A stretch of DNA of 64,000 nucleotides from Climacium dendroides (lineage: Eukaryota > Streptophyta > Bryopsida > Hypnales > Climaciaceae), in assembly GCA_950106755.1 (NCBI GenBank), contig OX467089.1, forward strand, positions 28,005,345 to 28,069,344, given 5' to 3'. Made by a program: the position numbers and the translations under genes. This document shows, one piece after another, positions 1-12,447 of this stretch. Numbering within the stretch: position 1 is the stretch's first letter; each line of letters begins with the position of its first letter. Below the pieces are notes generated by a model. The model was not told the origin of the DNA. It did no database searches and saw only the letters and a list, made by a program, of their open reading frames with translations.

Positions 1-231
1 TGCTTAATCACTTAATAAGGCTAGATACTTCACAAGATCTCGCGGATTCGATCTTTAGAGTCACTTAATTATACTCTTGAGTGGTTTGAGGGAGTATAAC
101 GGGGAATTTACTTACCTTGTACTGCAACAGCCATAGTAGCGAAGTTAGCCGATACTATGTCCTCTAGTAAGTCGAGCCCCATCAATCCCTATCTATACCA
201 TCTCTACCATTTCAATGAAGTACTAAGTGAT

Positions 232-1215
232 CCGGAATTGGTAGAGTATCGAACCGGACTCTAAATCATGAAGTACGAGCTAACTAAGGAGTTTGAATCT
301 GAACACTTGTAGTCTGATCTGGAGAAAGTCTTGGAAGCTAGAGAGGAACCGACCAAGCACAGAAGGAAATCGACGGATCCGGACAAATGAGAGAAGCAGC
401 TAGTAGTGGAAGGGGATGAGCCTATTCAAGTTCCAGCATCACGCGGTGAGACAAATCTGTACGAAATAATCATTGAATGGTTGCAAATCACCAAGATTGC
501 ATTTGACCAGATGGCATCCACCCTTGTCATAATCTGTGAAGCACTTGGGGGAGTGGAATTAGGACGGATTGTCGAAGAGATCGAACGGCGGCCCAGACCG
601 AAAGTTCTGCTAGAGAAGGATGAGCGCATCCGAAGTCTAAAAAGGGAACGTGACAACTTGAAAGTACAATTGATTGCAATGGAGAAGGAGCTAAATGTGG
701 CACGACAACGTAGAATAGATGCTCTCCAGATCGTCTAGAATCTCAAGGATACAATTCCACTTGTGACCGATGTAACACTGAAGGTGGAGCTTTTTAACTA
801 TAGACTACTCGTAGATGAACACGTCACCAGATCAAAGGTATTAAAGATCCTGGTGGACTTCGAGGCATGGATGGAGACGATATTAAGGAAGCTACGAACG
901 CTATCTCAAAACATCGAGCACGAACAGGCACTCGACTTGTCTTTATATGGAAGTGCCGACTACTATGTTTCCAGGTCTATTGGAACCAGCCACTACACCA
1001 CCAAGATCAACTCATCATGCTAACGCATCTATACCATCACCCCACAAGGGACAACCAAGGAATCCATCTGGAATCGATACGCCCATTCTAGAAAGTAAGC
1101 ACCAGACTCTGCCTAGAACAGTTAAAACCTCAACTCCAAAGCCCAGTCCAACTAAAATGAAGCTGTTCGATTTGTTGGGGATTTCGATTTGTTGGGGATG
1201 TCAATTTTCATAATG
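232..1215 (+). pseudogene. decayed copy of the two-ORF element found at 12,453-16,011
   Basis: Stop-interrupted plus-strand frames match the two proteins of the 3.56-kb insertion. Near 350-390 the frame reads RKSTDP, as in the tail of ORF1 (14,778-15,581). From about 600 to 945 the frame has the coiled-coil order of ORF2 (13,734-14,759): a basic E/R/L-rich helix, then a block with KILVDF that matches TILVDF in ORF2, then ALDLS against AMDFS. A stop at 736 and later frame changes break it. A 17-bp direct duplication (TTCGATTTGTTGGGGAT, starting 1166 and 1183) lies near its end. There is no intact ATG frame and the function is unknown. Homology is judged by eye from shared residues and order. 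Confidence 0.6.
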
Positions 1216-1379
1216 CTATTCCTTCCGATTTGTCTTAGTTTGAGTACTCATAAAGGAGCTATAGTGAATTTAACACGGGAGTTTCCGGAAAGCTTTACGC
1301 ACATGATAGAGACAGTAGTTGTGAGCGTTTATTTACCCACCCTTGGTAAATCAGCAAACACAACCAAGTTCTTTTAGTT

Positions 1380-3350
1380 GGTTTTATTCTATAGGTGTTC
1401 TAACATCGGTTCATTGTGCCTTTCAAGCAATGGATCTTTTCTAATTCCTAAGTAGGCTTTAAGTATACAAAAACCCAATCAAAACAAGATCTAAACTCTT
1501 ACTTGTCAAGTGATTGTAGATTCTAATGAGCCGCTATGGTTATTTTGCAAAAGGTGGTTCAGACACAAACTAAGTATTCCATCTTGTAAATGATTAATTC
1601 CCCTTTTCAAAACTATAAAATTCATCCTAATCGAACACTCTTAGCAAAAGATATGAGTGGATGAAGTTTGACCGCTAATTGGTTCATCAAAACTTCATTC
1701 ATGGTTTTAGGTTGGTTCCAGGTTGGTTCCCTAATTCAAAAGACTTTGAAATTTACAAGATATACTTAAAATATTTTTTTCTTTCTAACTCCTAAGTTTG
1801 GTCTGAATTTGACGAGTCTATCTAAGTTTCATCCAAACTTAGCCCTAAACTTCATCTTTCCATATCTTATTGAATTTTTAGTCTTTTCTAGAGTTTAAAG
1901 TTTTTATGGTTTCTAATTAATTTTCTCTACAAGCATGTGATTCTAAGCTATCATTCTAATCTAACTTCAAAGTTCTAGATTAGTCTTCCTTGTTCTTCTA
2001 GTTTCGGTCTAACTTCTGTCAATTTACTATTTTTTAAAATTTTACATCTTTTCCTTGTAGTTCTTCATTCTAAGATTCTAGATTGGATTTGCACTTGCTA
2101 ATTGGCTTCTTCTACTATAAGTTATCGATGGATGAAGTTTGACCACTTAAATGGTTATTCAAACTTCATCCATTAGTATCACCTAATCTACAACTTGAAA
2201 TTAAGTTTTCCTTTTTGTTATGGTTTCTAAATAATATTCTCTGTTTGACTAAATTGACTTGTTCCAAAAGTTTTGGTCCTAGCTAAATTTCATCCAATTT
2301 TGGCTCTAAACTTCATCCGCTTCTATCTTTCTCATTTTAAATCGGATTTCAAAGTGTGAGATGTTTTTGAAAACCTCTAAGCAAGATCTACCGTCTAGTT
2401 TTACTAACTCTGACTAAAACCTTAATCTTTATGCTCTGAATCCTATTGGTAATTCGGCCATATGATATTTTAGTCCGTTTTCAATAATTCAAAAGGAAGG
2501 GAAGAACTCAATATTTTACCTCGGATTCGGTTTCCTCGTTGAGGTAGTTGTACGCATTCTGGAATACTCCATCGTCCGCCATCTTCCTACCTTGATTTGT
2601 AATTTTTGCCCATGGCTTAAGTTGGTATTTGGATACACTTCTAAGTCCTATTTTTCTCTAACTTCTTTCCTCCTCTTTATTTCTCTTTCTCTTTTCTTTT
2701 CTATATTCTATTCTATTCAATTATTTCTTCTTCTTTCCTTTCCTTCACTTATTTCACATATTTAAAAAAAAAATACATAAATTGACCCAATACACTTGAT
2801 CAATCTTCTCCTAAGTTCCCTTATCTCAATTCTAATTGGTTGTTCTAAATATTTTAGATTTCTCCTTCTTCTCCAACTTCAATTATAATATTCTAATACC
2901 TTTATAATCAACTCACAACTATCATTCCTATTGAGTTTTTGAACTCAACCTTAGTCTAAGCTAGAAGAGTTGAAAGAGTGGTGAAATAGGAATTGCTAAT
3001 TTCTCTTTCTAGTGGCTAATTCCCATCTCTAATCTCTAGTTTTTTTCTCCCTAATTCTTCTTCATGGTATTCTAGCTCTCGGTCTGACTTTTGACAGATT
3101 ACTATTTTTAGACTTTTTATATTTTTTCCTTATAGAGTCTAAATTCAACTTTCTAGATTGATAAGGCACTTGCAAATCGGACCTTCCTAGTAGAAGTTAT
3201 ACATGGATGAAGTTTAACTACTAATCGATGTTTAAAAACTTCATCCGCTCATATCTCACTCATTTCAACTCGGATTGTCTCGTATTTTATGTTTTTGGAA
3301 ACCTCTCAACCTCTAATTTATGATTTTGAATTCAATTTTCTATTGCCACT
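1380..3350. repeat. AT-rich dispersed repeat with GGATGAAGTTT/AAACTTCATCC hairpins
   Basis: No coding frame is supported. The segment repeats itself: about 1995-2170 and 3070-3252 are diverged direct copies. Both run from a CGGTCT(A/G)ACTT block through ATGGATGAAGTTT to AAACTTCATCC. Short inverted pairs GGATGAAGTTT...AAACTTCATCC recur near 1660, 2130 and 3200. Related TTTCATCC...AAACTTCATC pairs occur near 1830 and 2295. A pyrimidine-rich tract spans 2640-2760. Reverse-complement relatives lie at 26.7-28.4 kb. It is probably the non-coding part of an old multicopy element; class unknown. Confidence 0.55.
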
Positions 3351-5440
3351 TCTTCTCTTCACTCTTGGCTTTGGCTCTAAATATTCATTTAATACTAAGA
3401 AATGACCAACTTTGCCAAACTTCTACTAACAAAGCCAATAACATAAAACGGGTACAAGAGGAGGTTCAAAGCTTCGCCGTTGCCTGGGATTATACAAGAT
3501 TTCTAAAATACTCAAACCATCTAAGGTGTGATTTAAGGTCAAAGCTCCGCCGTAGTTGTAGACAACCTCTAAATTCTACCAATTTCTATAACCTTTAAAT
3601 TCAAAGTTCCACTGTGTTTTGGATTTTCTTCTAAAATTCTAATAATTTCACAACATGCAAAGTCAAAGCTTCGCCATCCCGAATAGAAAAAAATACAAGA
3701 AAATACTCCCACTCCCACTACAAGTTAATACAAACTTTCATACACATGTTAGTACAAATTCTAACCACACATTGTTAGTACAACCATAAATTAAAACAAA
3801 ACAAGAATTTTTAACACACAATTTGTTAGTACAACCATAAAAGCTCTAGAGACCCCCACAAAGCGGCATCGCCAAGGTACGGAGTGGGGTTTCTCTTTAA
3901 GGTTAGTACAAAAACACAAGAAACTTAAAAAAATACACAACCAACTTCAAGAATTAGTTAAAACACTACAAGTTATCAAAAATATATCAAAATATAAACA
4001 ACAAAGTGTTAATAAAGTTTGAAAGGACCTCTAAGTCCTTCAAAACTTGCACAAAAGTTAACAATGGAGCTTGAAATGCTCTAAAAACACCACGTTTACA
4101 ACTTTGGCTCAAAAATGGCCAAAAAATCCAAACTAATGGACCAATGTGTACAGGGCCAAAACTTGGCAAAAAAGAGTTTTTTTGAGAGGAGAAGGGGTTC
4201 CCTTATATACTCTTCCAAGGGCACCTCCTCTCATTTTCATAAGGTAAACTTATCACTTAGGATTTTCATCCTAATTTTTTAAATTTTAACTTTTACGCTG
4301 GTTCAAAACTCTAACTTTTGGAGAAAAACTCCAAATTACAAACGGATTGCGCCATTGGCTTCAAAAGGCCATTTTTATTCTAAAGAAATCCTCCATCCCT
4401 TTTTTCTACGTCAAAATCACAAAAATTCCTAGTGTCAAATGAATGACCTAAAATGGATAAAAATCCAACTTTTGGAGATCAATTTTTCTATGAAAAGTAA
4501 CTAGCCTAGGCTCCTTAGTTGGTGTAAGAGAATAAGAAAAGACCCCGCTTTGACTTCAATCTGATGCCGTATACTCTCAATACATTGGTCAACTCTACGT
4601 TTAATCTTCAATTTTGCCAATTTTTGAAGAATCTTGTTAGTTTTGAGTCTTCTATCTATTAGAATGCTACAAAACTTGTTGGAGCTCATTACTAATATAA
4701 AAGAATCTATTCTAATTTTTATTGAGATTTTATCGCAACCTAAATAATTTCTAAGAATTTCCCATCATGGCCTTAAGCGATTGATTGCTTGGAAAAAGAT
4801 CCTTTGGAGATCAGAAAAAAACAAAATTTTTTATAGAACCTTTCATGGAGTTCCACGAGAGATGTGCAAACTTATATTCTCACTTTTCACATCTACAAAA
4901 GGAGAATCAAATCCCGCTATCTCCTTTAATTTTTAGTAACTAGGGAGTCTTTCAAATGGAAGGGAATCTTGGCAAACCGATTGCTCCGTTAAATTCCTGG
5001 CACAATTCCCACTTCAAATCACCATACTTAGATTGTAGATGCCCTCCTCTGATCTGTCTTGAGTTTTCTTCACCTGTAGACTAACAATTAGGGGTTTCTA
5101 CTATTTCACCGATGGGATGGGGAAACTGAAACCTTTCTTTGGGAATCTAAACTAAGGTTCTTTCATAGTTCTCTCAAACCAATTAAATTAGGATTTGTCA
5201 CTCAAAGGCAGGTTTAGACAAATTGGGCAATTTTTACCACATACGTTTACTTTGTACAATTTCTAGGTTTCTACCCTATCTACATGCAAGATTTGGTCAC
5301 AATTAAAGGAAAATGTTCCATTTAGGACCAATTGCTATTTTGGTATGTGACATTTCCATTTTTGTTATTCACTCTTTTGGAGGCTTTTGGTATATAAAAC
5401 TACATTAAAAGCTAATCAAATCAAAAAAAAAAATTTGGAG
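3351..5440. other. non-coding AT-rich stretch with no gene recognised
   Basis: Only short frames without domain features are present. Words of the type CAAAGCTTCGCC recur (about 3467, 3540, 3665), and a related CAAAGCTTTG block occurs near 22,975 in the opposite sense, so this is dispersed repeat DNA. Nothing else is supported. Confidence 0.4.
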
Positions 5441-5454
5441 TTATGGGTGACTAA

Positions 5455-5720
5455 ATGGACACTTATAGCAGTCGGCATGACTCCAAAGAAGGACGATACA
5501 GTGGTGAACCTGGCCGAGTACTCACCCATGGATGATGACGTGGAGATCTAGGAGATCGAAGAATCCAAAGAGGAGATCGTCGCAAGTGATGAAATGGAAA
5601 CGGACGAAGAGGAAGAGGAATCCAGATCGGCCAAGACTATACAATCCGTCCCTACGGTTAAAGACCCAAGCAGCAGCAAAGGCAACCCCCACCAAGTATT
5701 CCACCTAAAGACACTTGACA
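5455..5720 (+). pseudogene. fragment of an acidic ORF, possibly the tail of the two-ORF element
   Basis: A frame starting near 5479 encodes MTPKKDDTVVNLAEYSP and then an Asp/Glu-rich run, broken by a TAG at about 5550. The acidic composition and the EDSEEE-like character resemble the end of ORF2 at 13,734-14,759. It could be the far end of the decayed copy at 0.2-1.2 kb, separated from it by 4.2 kb of repeats. The relation is weak and based on composition. Confidence 0.3.
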
Positions 5721-6780
5721 CAAGGCGCGAGTAGTTCTAAGAAGACACATAAAGGTAAATAAGAAGTTAGTTTTGTGGAGCAGGTTCCCAAGCATGGGTC
5801 CAAATTCCAATTTTTAAAAGACGGTTGACCAACGGTTTTTCGCTTTGTCTAGAATGGTCTGTTAGGCTGTTGCCCTGTTTTTCTAGTGACTGTTAGGTCC
5901 TTTTTCTTGTGTTTTAAAATGGTTGGGCAAGCTTATTATCTAAGAATTCCACTTTAGCTTGTTCTACTTCAATTCTTGATCTCTGAATTGATTCCTTTGT
6001 ATTTGCATTCCAGAAGTAATTTGAGTAACCAGGCTTTTTGCCCTGAATACCTTGTCTCATATGGTGTTCTCCTGTTTATTCATCTGACTATTGGGGTGTG
6101 AGGAAGGATGAGTGAGGGCGGAATTTAGATCTATAGCAAACTGGATTCTAGCTAAGAAAGGTGACGGATTGAAGGATTTAGACTTGTGAGTGAGGACCTG
6201 AGCGCGGTGCCTTTAAATTGCTAGAACGGTGATCTAGTGGTCGCCCGGGACGGGTGTGGAATGGTCTTTAGAAGCCCTTCATAGCTTAATGGACTCCCCA
6301 TACTTCATTTCAAGTGTCACTTGAATCACAACTCACTAACACTACACATGCTATATATATACAATATTAATTCCCATTTGCAACTTATGTTGTTAAGTCT
6401 CCATCCTTGGGACTATTAACATACATTATACATGTTAAAAAGCATTGGTGTTCAAATGAGGTCCCAAAGATGACATTGGAGAAAATACAAATGGTTGCTA
6501 CTTGCCACACAACATCATTTCATAAGATTAAGTTTTTGCAATGGTGGAACTTATCCATGCCATCATGCAAAACCAAGAAATTTCTTGCACAACCTATTTT
6601 CGAAACACATCTTGGACCATTTTTAAACAAGTGTGTTTGACATATGGGGGTAAGTGCCTCTTTTTTAATCTTTGTAGAATTTTGTCATATCATGTTTACT
6701 ATTGAATTCTATATTTTGAAAGTATAGGATAAGCTCAAGTCTTCATTACATATGGAAGTTAACAATTTTATTTTTTTTTC
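5721..6780. other. non-coding stretch with no gene recognised
   Basis: Moderate GC up to about 6290, then AT-rich with a TATATATATA run near 6350. No domain-bearing frame or RNA gene was recognised. The first half may be untranslated sequence of the element whose tail lies at 5455-5720. Confidence 0.3.
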
Positions 6781-9230
6781 AAATTGAAGATGTAGTAGTC
6801 AAATACTTTAATGCAGTACTTTGGTAGGACAACATCAACATCAACTACAAAGTCCCACAACAGTCTAAGTACTTAGCAGAGTACATTGAAACTAGAGGAG
6901 GAAGATCTAGGATCAAGGGTTTGGACCTTATTTCATAGCTGCAACTAATTATTTCAAGATGGGGGCTTGTTCATTACCTACAAGGGGTCAAATTTGGCCG
7001 TTCCTAGAATTCTTCTCTGGTATGCTTACATGTTTGAGGAGTATTTAATACTAATGCACATGAATTTTTGTTCTTTGTATGAGTTATATAATGCTATTGA
7101 ATGTAGCCATTCTTGAACTTGAATTTTTACATGAAATGAATTCAAAGATCGCAACTTGGGGTACTTCTACCTAACTTTAAAACCTCAATCAAATGCAACT
7201 GAGATTTTAGATGTACTTAGATGCACTTAAATATGACAAATAATGAGTATGTGTTCTTGTACTATAGGTACTTCAAGCATGAGCTCGAGGCAAAAGGTAC
7301 AATTGCTCAAAATGACCTACCTCCATTCTTGTCCATATAGTTGGATAGTAGTTCAATAAATTGCAGGTACACTTCAAGCTAGTTGCACACCTTCACCACA
7401 GCTCACTTTAGTAGTGGAGCATGGTACTAGCTTGGACTGCCCCCTCACCTTCATTCATGCGTTGGAGATATAACTACAGGCATCTTTGGAGGACAAAGGT
7501 GTCGTTGACTTGGAGGTTGATGAGTTTGTAAGGTTGTCGGATAGCCAAAGGAGGAGGGATATTCAGTGGAGGAAGGCAAATGATAAGAAGAAAGAAAATC
7601 AATTCAATGACATTCTTATTGCAAAGCAAAAAAAGACAAAGCAGTTGGTAAAGTTGGTAGCAAAGGAGAAGGAGGTGAAGGGAAAGGAGAAAAACAAAAA
7701 GAAGATCGACGAAGGTGGCCAAGTCCTTGTATCTTTGACTATGGAACAAAACTCTCAGATGTAAGGCGGATCTCAAAGTGTTGTGAAGAAGAAGGCACCA
7801 ATATTGAAACTAACAGAAGACGTAATCACTCATAGCACACAAGCCATTGTTGTTGTTGTTGAAGATGAGGCATACAATATTGAGAATTTAATCCTCAACA
7901 TTTTCATTGACAATCTAGTGGACAACATGCAAACCAATCCATCCAATTGGTACACAGAGGTGATGAAAATCTTGACAAAGATAAAACTCTTTTCAATTTA
8001 AAATTAGATTTCATATCTGGGGTAAATGAGATGAACATGGTTTGAATCTATAATGAATTTTTTAACGTATTATATATTTGCAACTATTGATAAAGAAGCC
8101 ACATATGTATAATGGTAAAATAAATCAGTGGTTGGGAATAGACCTTGTGATTTTCAATTGCCTAGATAATTTGCTTGTGCCAAGAGTGACTTCTCCAAAA
8201 GGTGTGGTGCCTATATGGAACTCGGACAAAGAACTAGAGGCTCTTAATTCAGCATTTGTTTTTTTAGAAAAGCATCTACAAGATGGTGATTGTATGATAG
8301 TGTTTCATTTGTGGTCCACCGATTGAAAGGGCAATATTGCAGGATTGTATAAGACTTATTCATTAGTGAAGATCAAGGAGTTCATGGGTGCCAACTGCCT
8401 CCTTTTGACCTCCATTGTAGATAAGATTACCATAATAACTCTTCTACATTTATTTAAGATTTCTATGCCATTTGGTAATGCATATTGTTAAATCTTTTTA
8501 TGATACATATATTGGTCTTGGCAGCTTGTAGACACAAAAATTTGGTATTAACATCATGGTGAAGGACCTTTGTGATATAGGCAAATCAAACTTCTCTTTT
8601 AAACACACAATAATGTTGAAGAAGGCAAGTATTGACCTTATACCAAATGACATGCTATTGAACTACACTTTTAGATATAACATGGCGATGAATGGCAATA
8701 AACCATGGCAGGTGGATTGCAAAAAAGGACACATTGTTTATACAAATCCTTCTTAAAGGCACAACTATTGAAGGAAATCTAGTTCAATGCTACAATGTGG
8801 TTTTTGACGTCCTCCTCCTATTCATGAGGACAACTACTATAACCTTGGGAAAGACACAAGCACCACCAACAGTTGTGGCATCCCAAGACCTTAACATTAC
8901 ACTTATTGTGCCAAAGAAATTTACTATAAAGATAAAATTTAGTAAGTGATTTTGCAAATTTTTTGGTTCTTTCTTTGTATGGTCATTTTTATATTACATA
9001 ATTCTAACATTATGTCATATGTGTCTATAGTCATTGATGATTGATGTTAGGAGATGTGATGACAAAAATTCAAAATCTTTTGTTTAGTCTAGATAAGTCT
9101 TTCCATCTTCCACCCTATGCCGAGCAGATGGCATCGACGTTTGTAAATTCTGGTTGTTCTAAACCAAAGCCCCAATTACCCAAATACACTGCAAATGTTG
9201 TACATTTCATAGATGTTTCATAATCCAAGG
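6780..9230 (+). pseudogene. broken copy of an unrecognised gene family also present at 59-64 kb (methyltransferase-like)
   Basis: Several disconnected plus-strand frames read like exons of one protein. Near 6850-7030 they give YKVPQQSKYLAEYIETRGG, RIKGLDL, then NYFKMGACSLPTRGQIW. At 7486-7764 there is a Lys/Glu-rich coiled coil. At 8078-8400 they give GIDLVIFNCLDNLLVP, then LEALNSAFVFLEKHL and DGDCMIVFHLW, then a TGA at 8324 after which the frame continues GNIAGLYKTY. The first block matches YRLP...GG...RGLD in the minus-strand gene at 63.8-64.0 kb. The LVIFNCLDN segment looks like an amino-methyltransferase motif IV (DPPY type) that has lost its key residues. Stops and missing links show decay. 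The family is not identified and the methyltransferase reading is inference. Confidence 0.4.
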
Positions 9231-9241
9231 ATAAAGAGACT

Positions 9242-9691
9242 TGTTGTGTAAACAAAGATCGTTCTACACAATAGATCGAGTGCCACAATCAACATCTAAA
9301 ATACCATAGCAAAACAAAGCTAGAATGTGCAACAAACACACCCTCAAAGAGAAACAAACTAATCTACTCACACAAGTGAAGCGGCTCTCACTCCACAAAG
9401 GGAGAATCCAAGAGTGCAAGCGTGAGAGAAGAAGTAGGAATCTTTACTAAGTGATAAATACCACCTCCAAGCAAGCTTCCAAAACACAACAATCCTCTCA
9501 AAACCACTCACAAAACTTGACTTGACAAGAATGCCAAGTCAAGGAACTCTTTCCACCTTAAGCTTCAAACCCTAAGGTGGATAAATTATAACAAGTGGAT
9601 GAAATCCATCCCAACTAAGGTAAACTCTCCAAAAAGTCCACCTAACACTACATCTAGATGCCATGTGGCTACAATGTCACCTTATGTGACA
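9242..9691 (-). repeat. 3' terminal repeat of the retrotransposon
   Basis: On the minus strand it starts TGTCACATAAGGTGACA and ends TTTACACAACA, that is TG...CA. The outer 340 bp (9352-9691) match 22,120-22,462 with about seven differences, all transitions; in each the base here is T or A where the other copy has C or G. The inner 110 bp (9242-9351) are not found at the right end but recur at 9695-9800. Confidence 0.7.
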
Positions 9692-9694
9692 GCT

Positions 9695-9800
9695 GTCGTG
9701 TAAACAAAGATCGTTCTACACAATAGATCGAGTGCCACAATCAACATCTAAAATACCATAGCAAAACAAAGCTAGAATGTGCAACAAACACACCCTCAAA
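9695..9800 (-). repeat. second copy of the terminal 105-bp segment, next to a purine tract
   Basis: TGTCGTGTAAACAAAGATCG through ACACACCCTCAAA repeats 9242-9351 almost exactly. Together they give the arrangement U-A-U at this end but only A at the other. On the minus strand it follows TAGGGGGGGCA, a good polypurine-tract candidate. Confidence 0.6.
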
Positions 9801-10130
9801 TGCCCCCCCTAGCGGATAAAGAGCCCCTCCATCCAGCTAGGAACAAACACACACGTAGTTGGAGAAGACCTTCAGTGATGTAGCTACTACAACTATACAC
9901 CTTCAAGTCAATGTAGAGGTACAAAGATAGGCCAATCAAGTCGGTATGGAAGTGACTAAAGGATTGTAGGCTGGGTGCAATGTGAGCCCCATCCTTAATC
10001 GCCTTCGACAGTTTTTGAGTCGAATCCAATGGTTAATCTCACATAAATTGATGTCGTGAACCCATAAATAATACCCATTAATTGAATGGTAGCATGATCA
10101 CTAAAATGAATGTCAACTCCAGAAAAGTCT

Positions 10131-10682
10131 TCAAACGTTGGTAGAAGACTGTCTACAATGAGGACAAATCCAATTTCCAATAGGAAGTGTGGAAAGAAGA
10201 GGAGTCAAGCATGCCATATGCCATCCTCGTTGGCATTGGTCGCACAATAACATAGTAGTTGCCCCTTTCTTCTCACCACACACATAATATGGAAGACCAA
10301 CTGGTACAACAACTAGTTCTGGGTGTACAGACCCTTCAATAGGAAGATGACATGGAGCACAATTTTTAGAATGCTCTCGACATTCCCGTCCATCTTTGCC
10401 TTCAAGTAACAAAATACCACTAGGCAATATCGCCTTTACACGAAGAATGGTGTGTCCAGCTTTCACATCAAGGGTAGTAGGTGCCTCACGTTGGAGATAA
10501 ACATAATCTCTCCTTGAAAATCTCCTCAATTGAGGCCGATAAGCTCCACTACGAATACGAGCATACCGTAAGGTATCACGATGTTGAGCAATGGATAAGT
10601 TCTCCATAGCCATAGGCATGGCCTTTTTGAAAAACTCTGCTTGATCATTTAGACATTGTGCCCACATATCAGGGTCATCCAA
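10131..10682 (-). pseudogene. integrase C-terminal part with a PHD-like zinc finger
   Basis: In frame with the integrase ORF to its right, separated by one TAA (about 10,707) that fits a former CAA. The first 70 residues are the usual basic tail after the integrase core (LRYARIRSG, RRFSRRDYVYLQ). Residues about 140-178 form a PHD-type finger: VCGE, MLLCDQC, GWHMACL, NWICPHC. PHD fingers have C4HC3 ligands and read histone H3 tails; in chromatin-targeting elements such a module could steer integration. The first cysteine of the expected CxxC pair appears as tyrosine (YYVC), a one-base G-to-A type change. So the finger is recognisable but damaged here. Confidence 0.7.
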
Positions 10683-10706
10683 ATTGACAACTGGAGCTAA
10701 CTTCTC

Positions 10707-11960
10707 TTAAACTGAGTTGGGTAAAACTGGCTTCCGTCCATATAATAATTGGTAAGGGCTATAAGATGCCAATAATGCTTGCCTGCTAAAACGATAGCCC
10801 ATAGCAATCCATGGCAACATCAAGTCCCAATCACGATGATTGCCATGAAGCAATCCACACTTCCGTAAACCACACTTAACTGTCTGAACAACCCGCTCAG
10901 CTAAGCCATCCGCCTCTGGATGATCCCTAGAGGAAGTACGGTGATCTATTAGAGCCTTAGTACATAATTCCTCAAATGAACCAAGGAATTCTCGCCCTTG
11001 ATCGATCAACACCTCAGCGGGAGCTCCCAAATGTGATAAAACACGATCAAGAAAAGCCATAGTCGCTAACTCTGAAGAGTTTTGTGGTAGAGCAACAAGT
11101 TCAATCCACTTGCTAAAATGTTCTACCATTACCAACACATATTTAGCTCCACGTGAGGTAACAACCAACGGCCCAGCAAAATCCAATGACCAACGATAGC
11201 CCAAGCCCATAATAGATAAAGGCCTCAACTGTGGTGATAAGGTGTTAAAACTTGATTTAACTCGATCACACACCTCACACTGAGAAACATAATTGGCAAC
11301 TTGTTGATGCATACCAGTCCACCAATATTGGCTGCGTAACATAGAATGTGTTCTACGCACCCCAAAATGTCCAAGGTCTTCATGTACGTGACGTATCAAA
11401 GATGCCCTTTGATTTGGTCTTGGAACTATACGCCTAGATCCATCCGACCACACACGAAACAACAAACCGTTCTCCCAACGGAACCCTGTTGCACGATGAC
11501 CAACTCTATCCCGCTTTAAGGCAGAGATAGGTATAGAAAATGTCCCTTGTTGAAGTTTGTGCAAGACTGCTTGGTCTTCCCACACATCACTAACAACTTG
11601 GGCTCTATCAGATTCTTCATCTGACCCTGGTCCGGGCATCATAGATGCAAAACCTAATAACATAGTAAGGTATACCGCGGCATGCCATCCAAGAACTACC
11701 TCTCTGTTACATTCTCCATGCCATCTAGTTCCCGTCAAGTCCTCTTCTGAAAGGCTTGGATTACGAGAAAGTCCATCAACATCCAAATTGGTAATGTCGG
11801 CGCGATGGACAACGTCAAAATCATATTCTTGAAGCAACAACGCCCATCTAGCAAGTTTGCCAGTAAGTTTATCTGATTCCATGAGCCACTTCAAAGGTTG
11901 GTGATCTGTCACCAAAGTAAAACGTTGACCATATAAGGACGAAAATGAGCGATGGCCCAA
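10707..11960 (-). pseudogene. RNase H end plus integrase
   Basis: The frame opens inside the RNase H/connection region (GQRFTLVTDHQPLKWL, then WALLLQEYDFDVVHRA). Next comes the HHCC zinc-binding domain (HEDLGHFGV ... YWWTGM ... CEVC). The catalytic core follows: WSLDFAGPL gives the first Asp, VLIDQGREFLG the second, and EADGLAERVVQT the Glu, that is the D,D-35-E triad, all present. The last part, YSPYQLLYGRKPVLP, is the typical GPY-side end of a Ty3 integrase. Integrase inserts the cDNA into host DNA. The start is an artefact of a frameshift at about 11,945; it is not a separate gene. It continues after a stop into the PHD-bearing tail. Confidence 0.85.
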
Positions 11961-12230
11961 ACTGCAGCCAAAGCTTCTCCTTCATAAGATGAATAGTTGG
12001 ACTCTGCGCTATTATTGCTTCTAGAAGCAAATGCAATGACATATTCTCGTCTTTTATCACCCTTTTGTATTAAAACCGCTCCTAATCCCACTACACTCCA
12101 ATCAGTGTGTAATTGAAAGGATCTGGTAGCATCTGGCCTTTGCAACACTAGAATTGAGTTCAACTTTTGCTTCAATGTATCAAAAACTTGCTGCTGCTCA
12201 CGACCCCAAGTCCATGGTTGGTTTTTCCCG
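11909..12230 (-). pseudogene. RNase H domain, frameshifted
   Basis: The reading LQRPDATRSFQLHTDWSVVG, then GAVLIQKGD, REYVIAFASRS and YSSYEGEALAAVWAIAHFRP is the N-terminal half of a Ty3 RNase H. The first catalytic Asp (HTDWS) and the Glu (YEGEALA) are visible. Two frame breaks are seen. One lies in the A-run near 12,228, where one missing base changes the expected GKNQPWTWG frame. The other is near 11,945 at FRP(Y/L)YGQRF. RNase H removes the RNA template during reverse transcription. This copy is dead at this step. Confidence 0.75.
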
Positions 12231-12234
12231 TAAG

Positions 12235-12447
12235 TATCGTCAATGGCTTAGCAATCAAGCTAAAGTTCTTGACAAACCGGCAATAGTAATTCGCCAAGCC
12301 AAGAAATGCTCGAAGCCGTGGCACATCAATAGGTGCAGGGATCTTTTGCAATGCATCTACCTTTGCTTGTTGCACTCTAAGACCTCTTGGTACAATCATA
12401 TGGCCTAAATATGGCAACCGATCATGGAAGAATCTACACTTGCCATG
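12235..12447 (-). pseudogene. reverse transcriptase, C-terminal part (after the nested insertion)
   Basis: Reads HGKCRFFHDRLPYLGHMI, AKVDALQKIPAP, LRAFLGLANYYCRFVKNFS. This is the thumb/connection part of a Ty3 reverse transcriptase. Without the insertion at 12,453-16,011 and one copy of the 5-bp target repeat, it joins the other RT half as RLHHGKC in frame, which fixes the insertion point. Confidence 0.85.
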
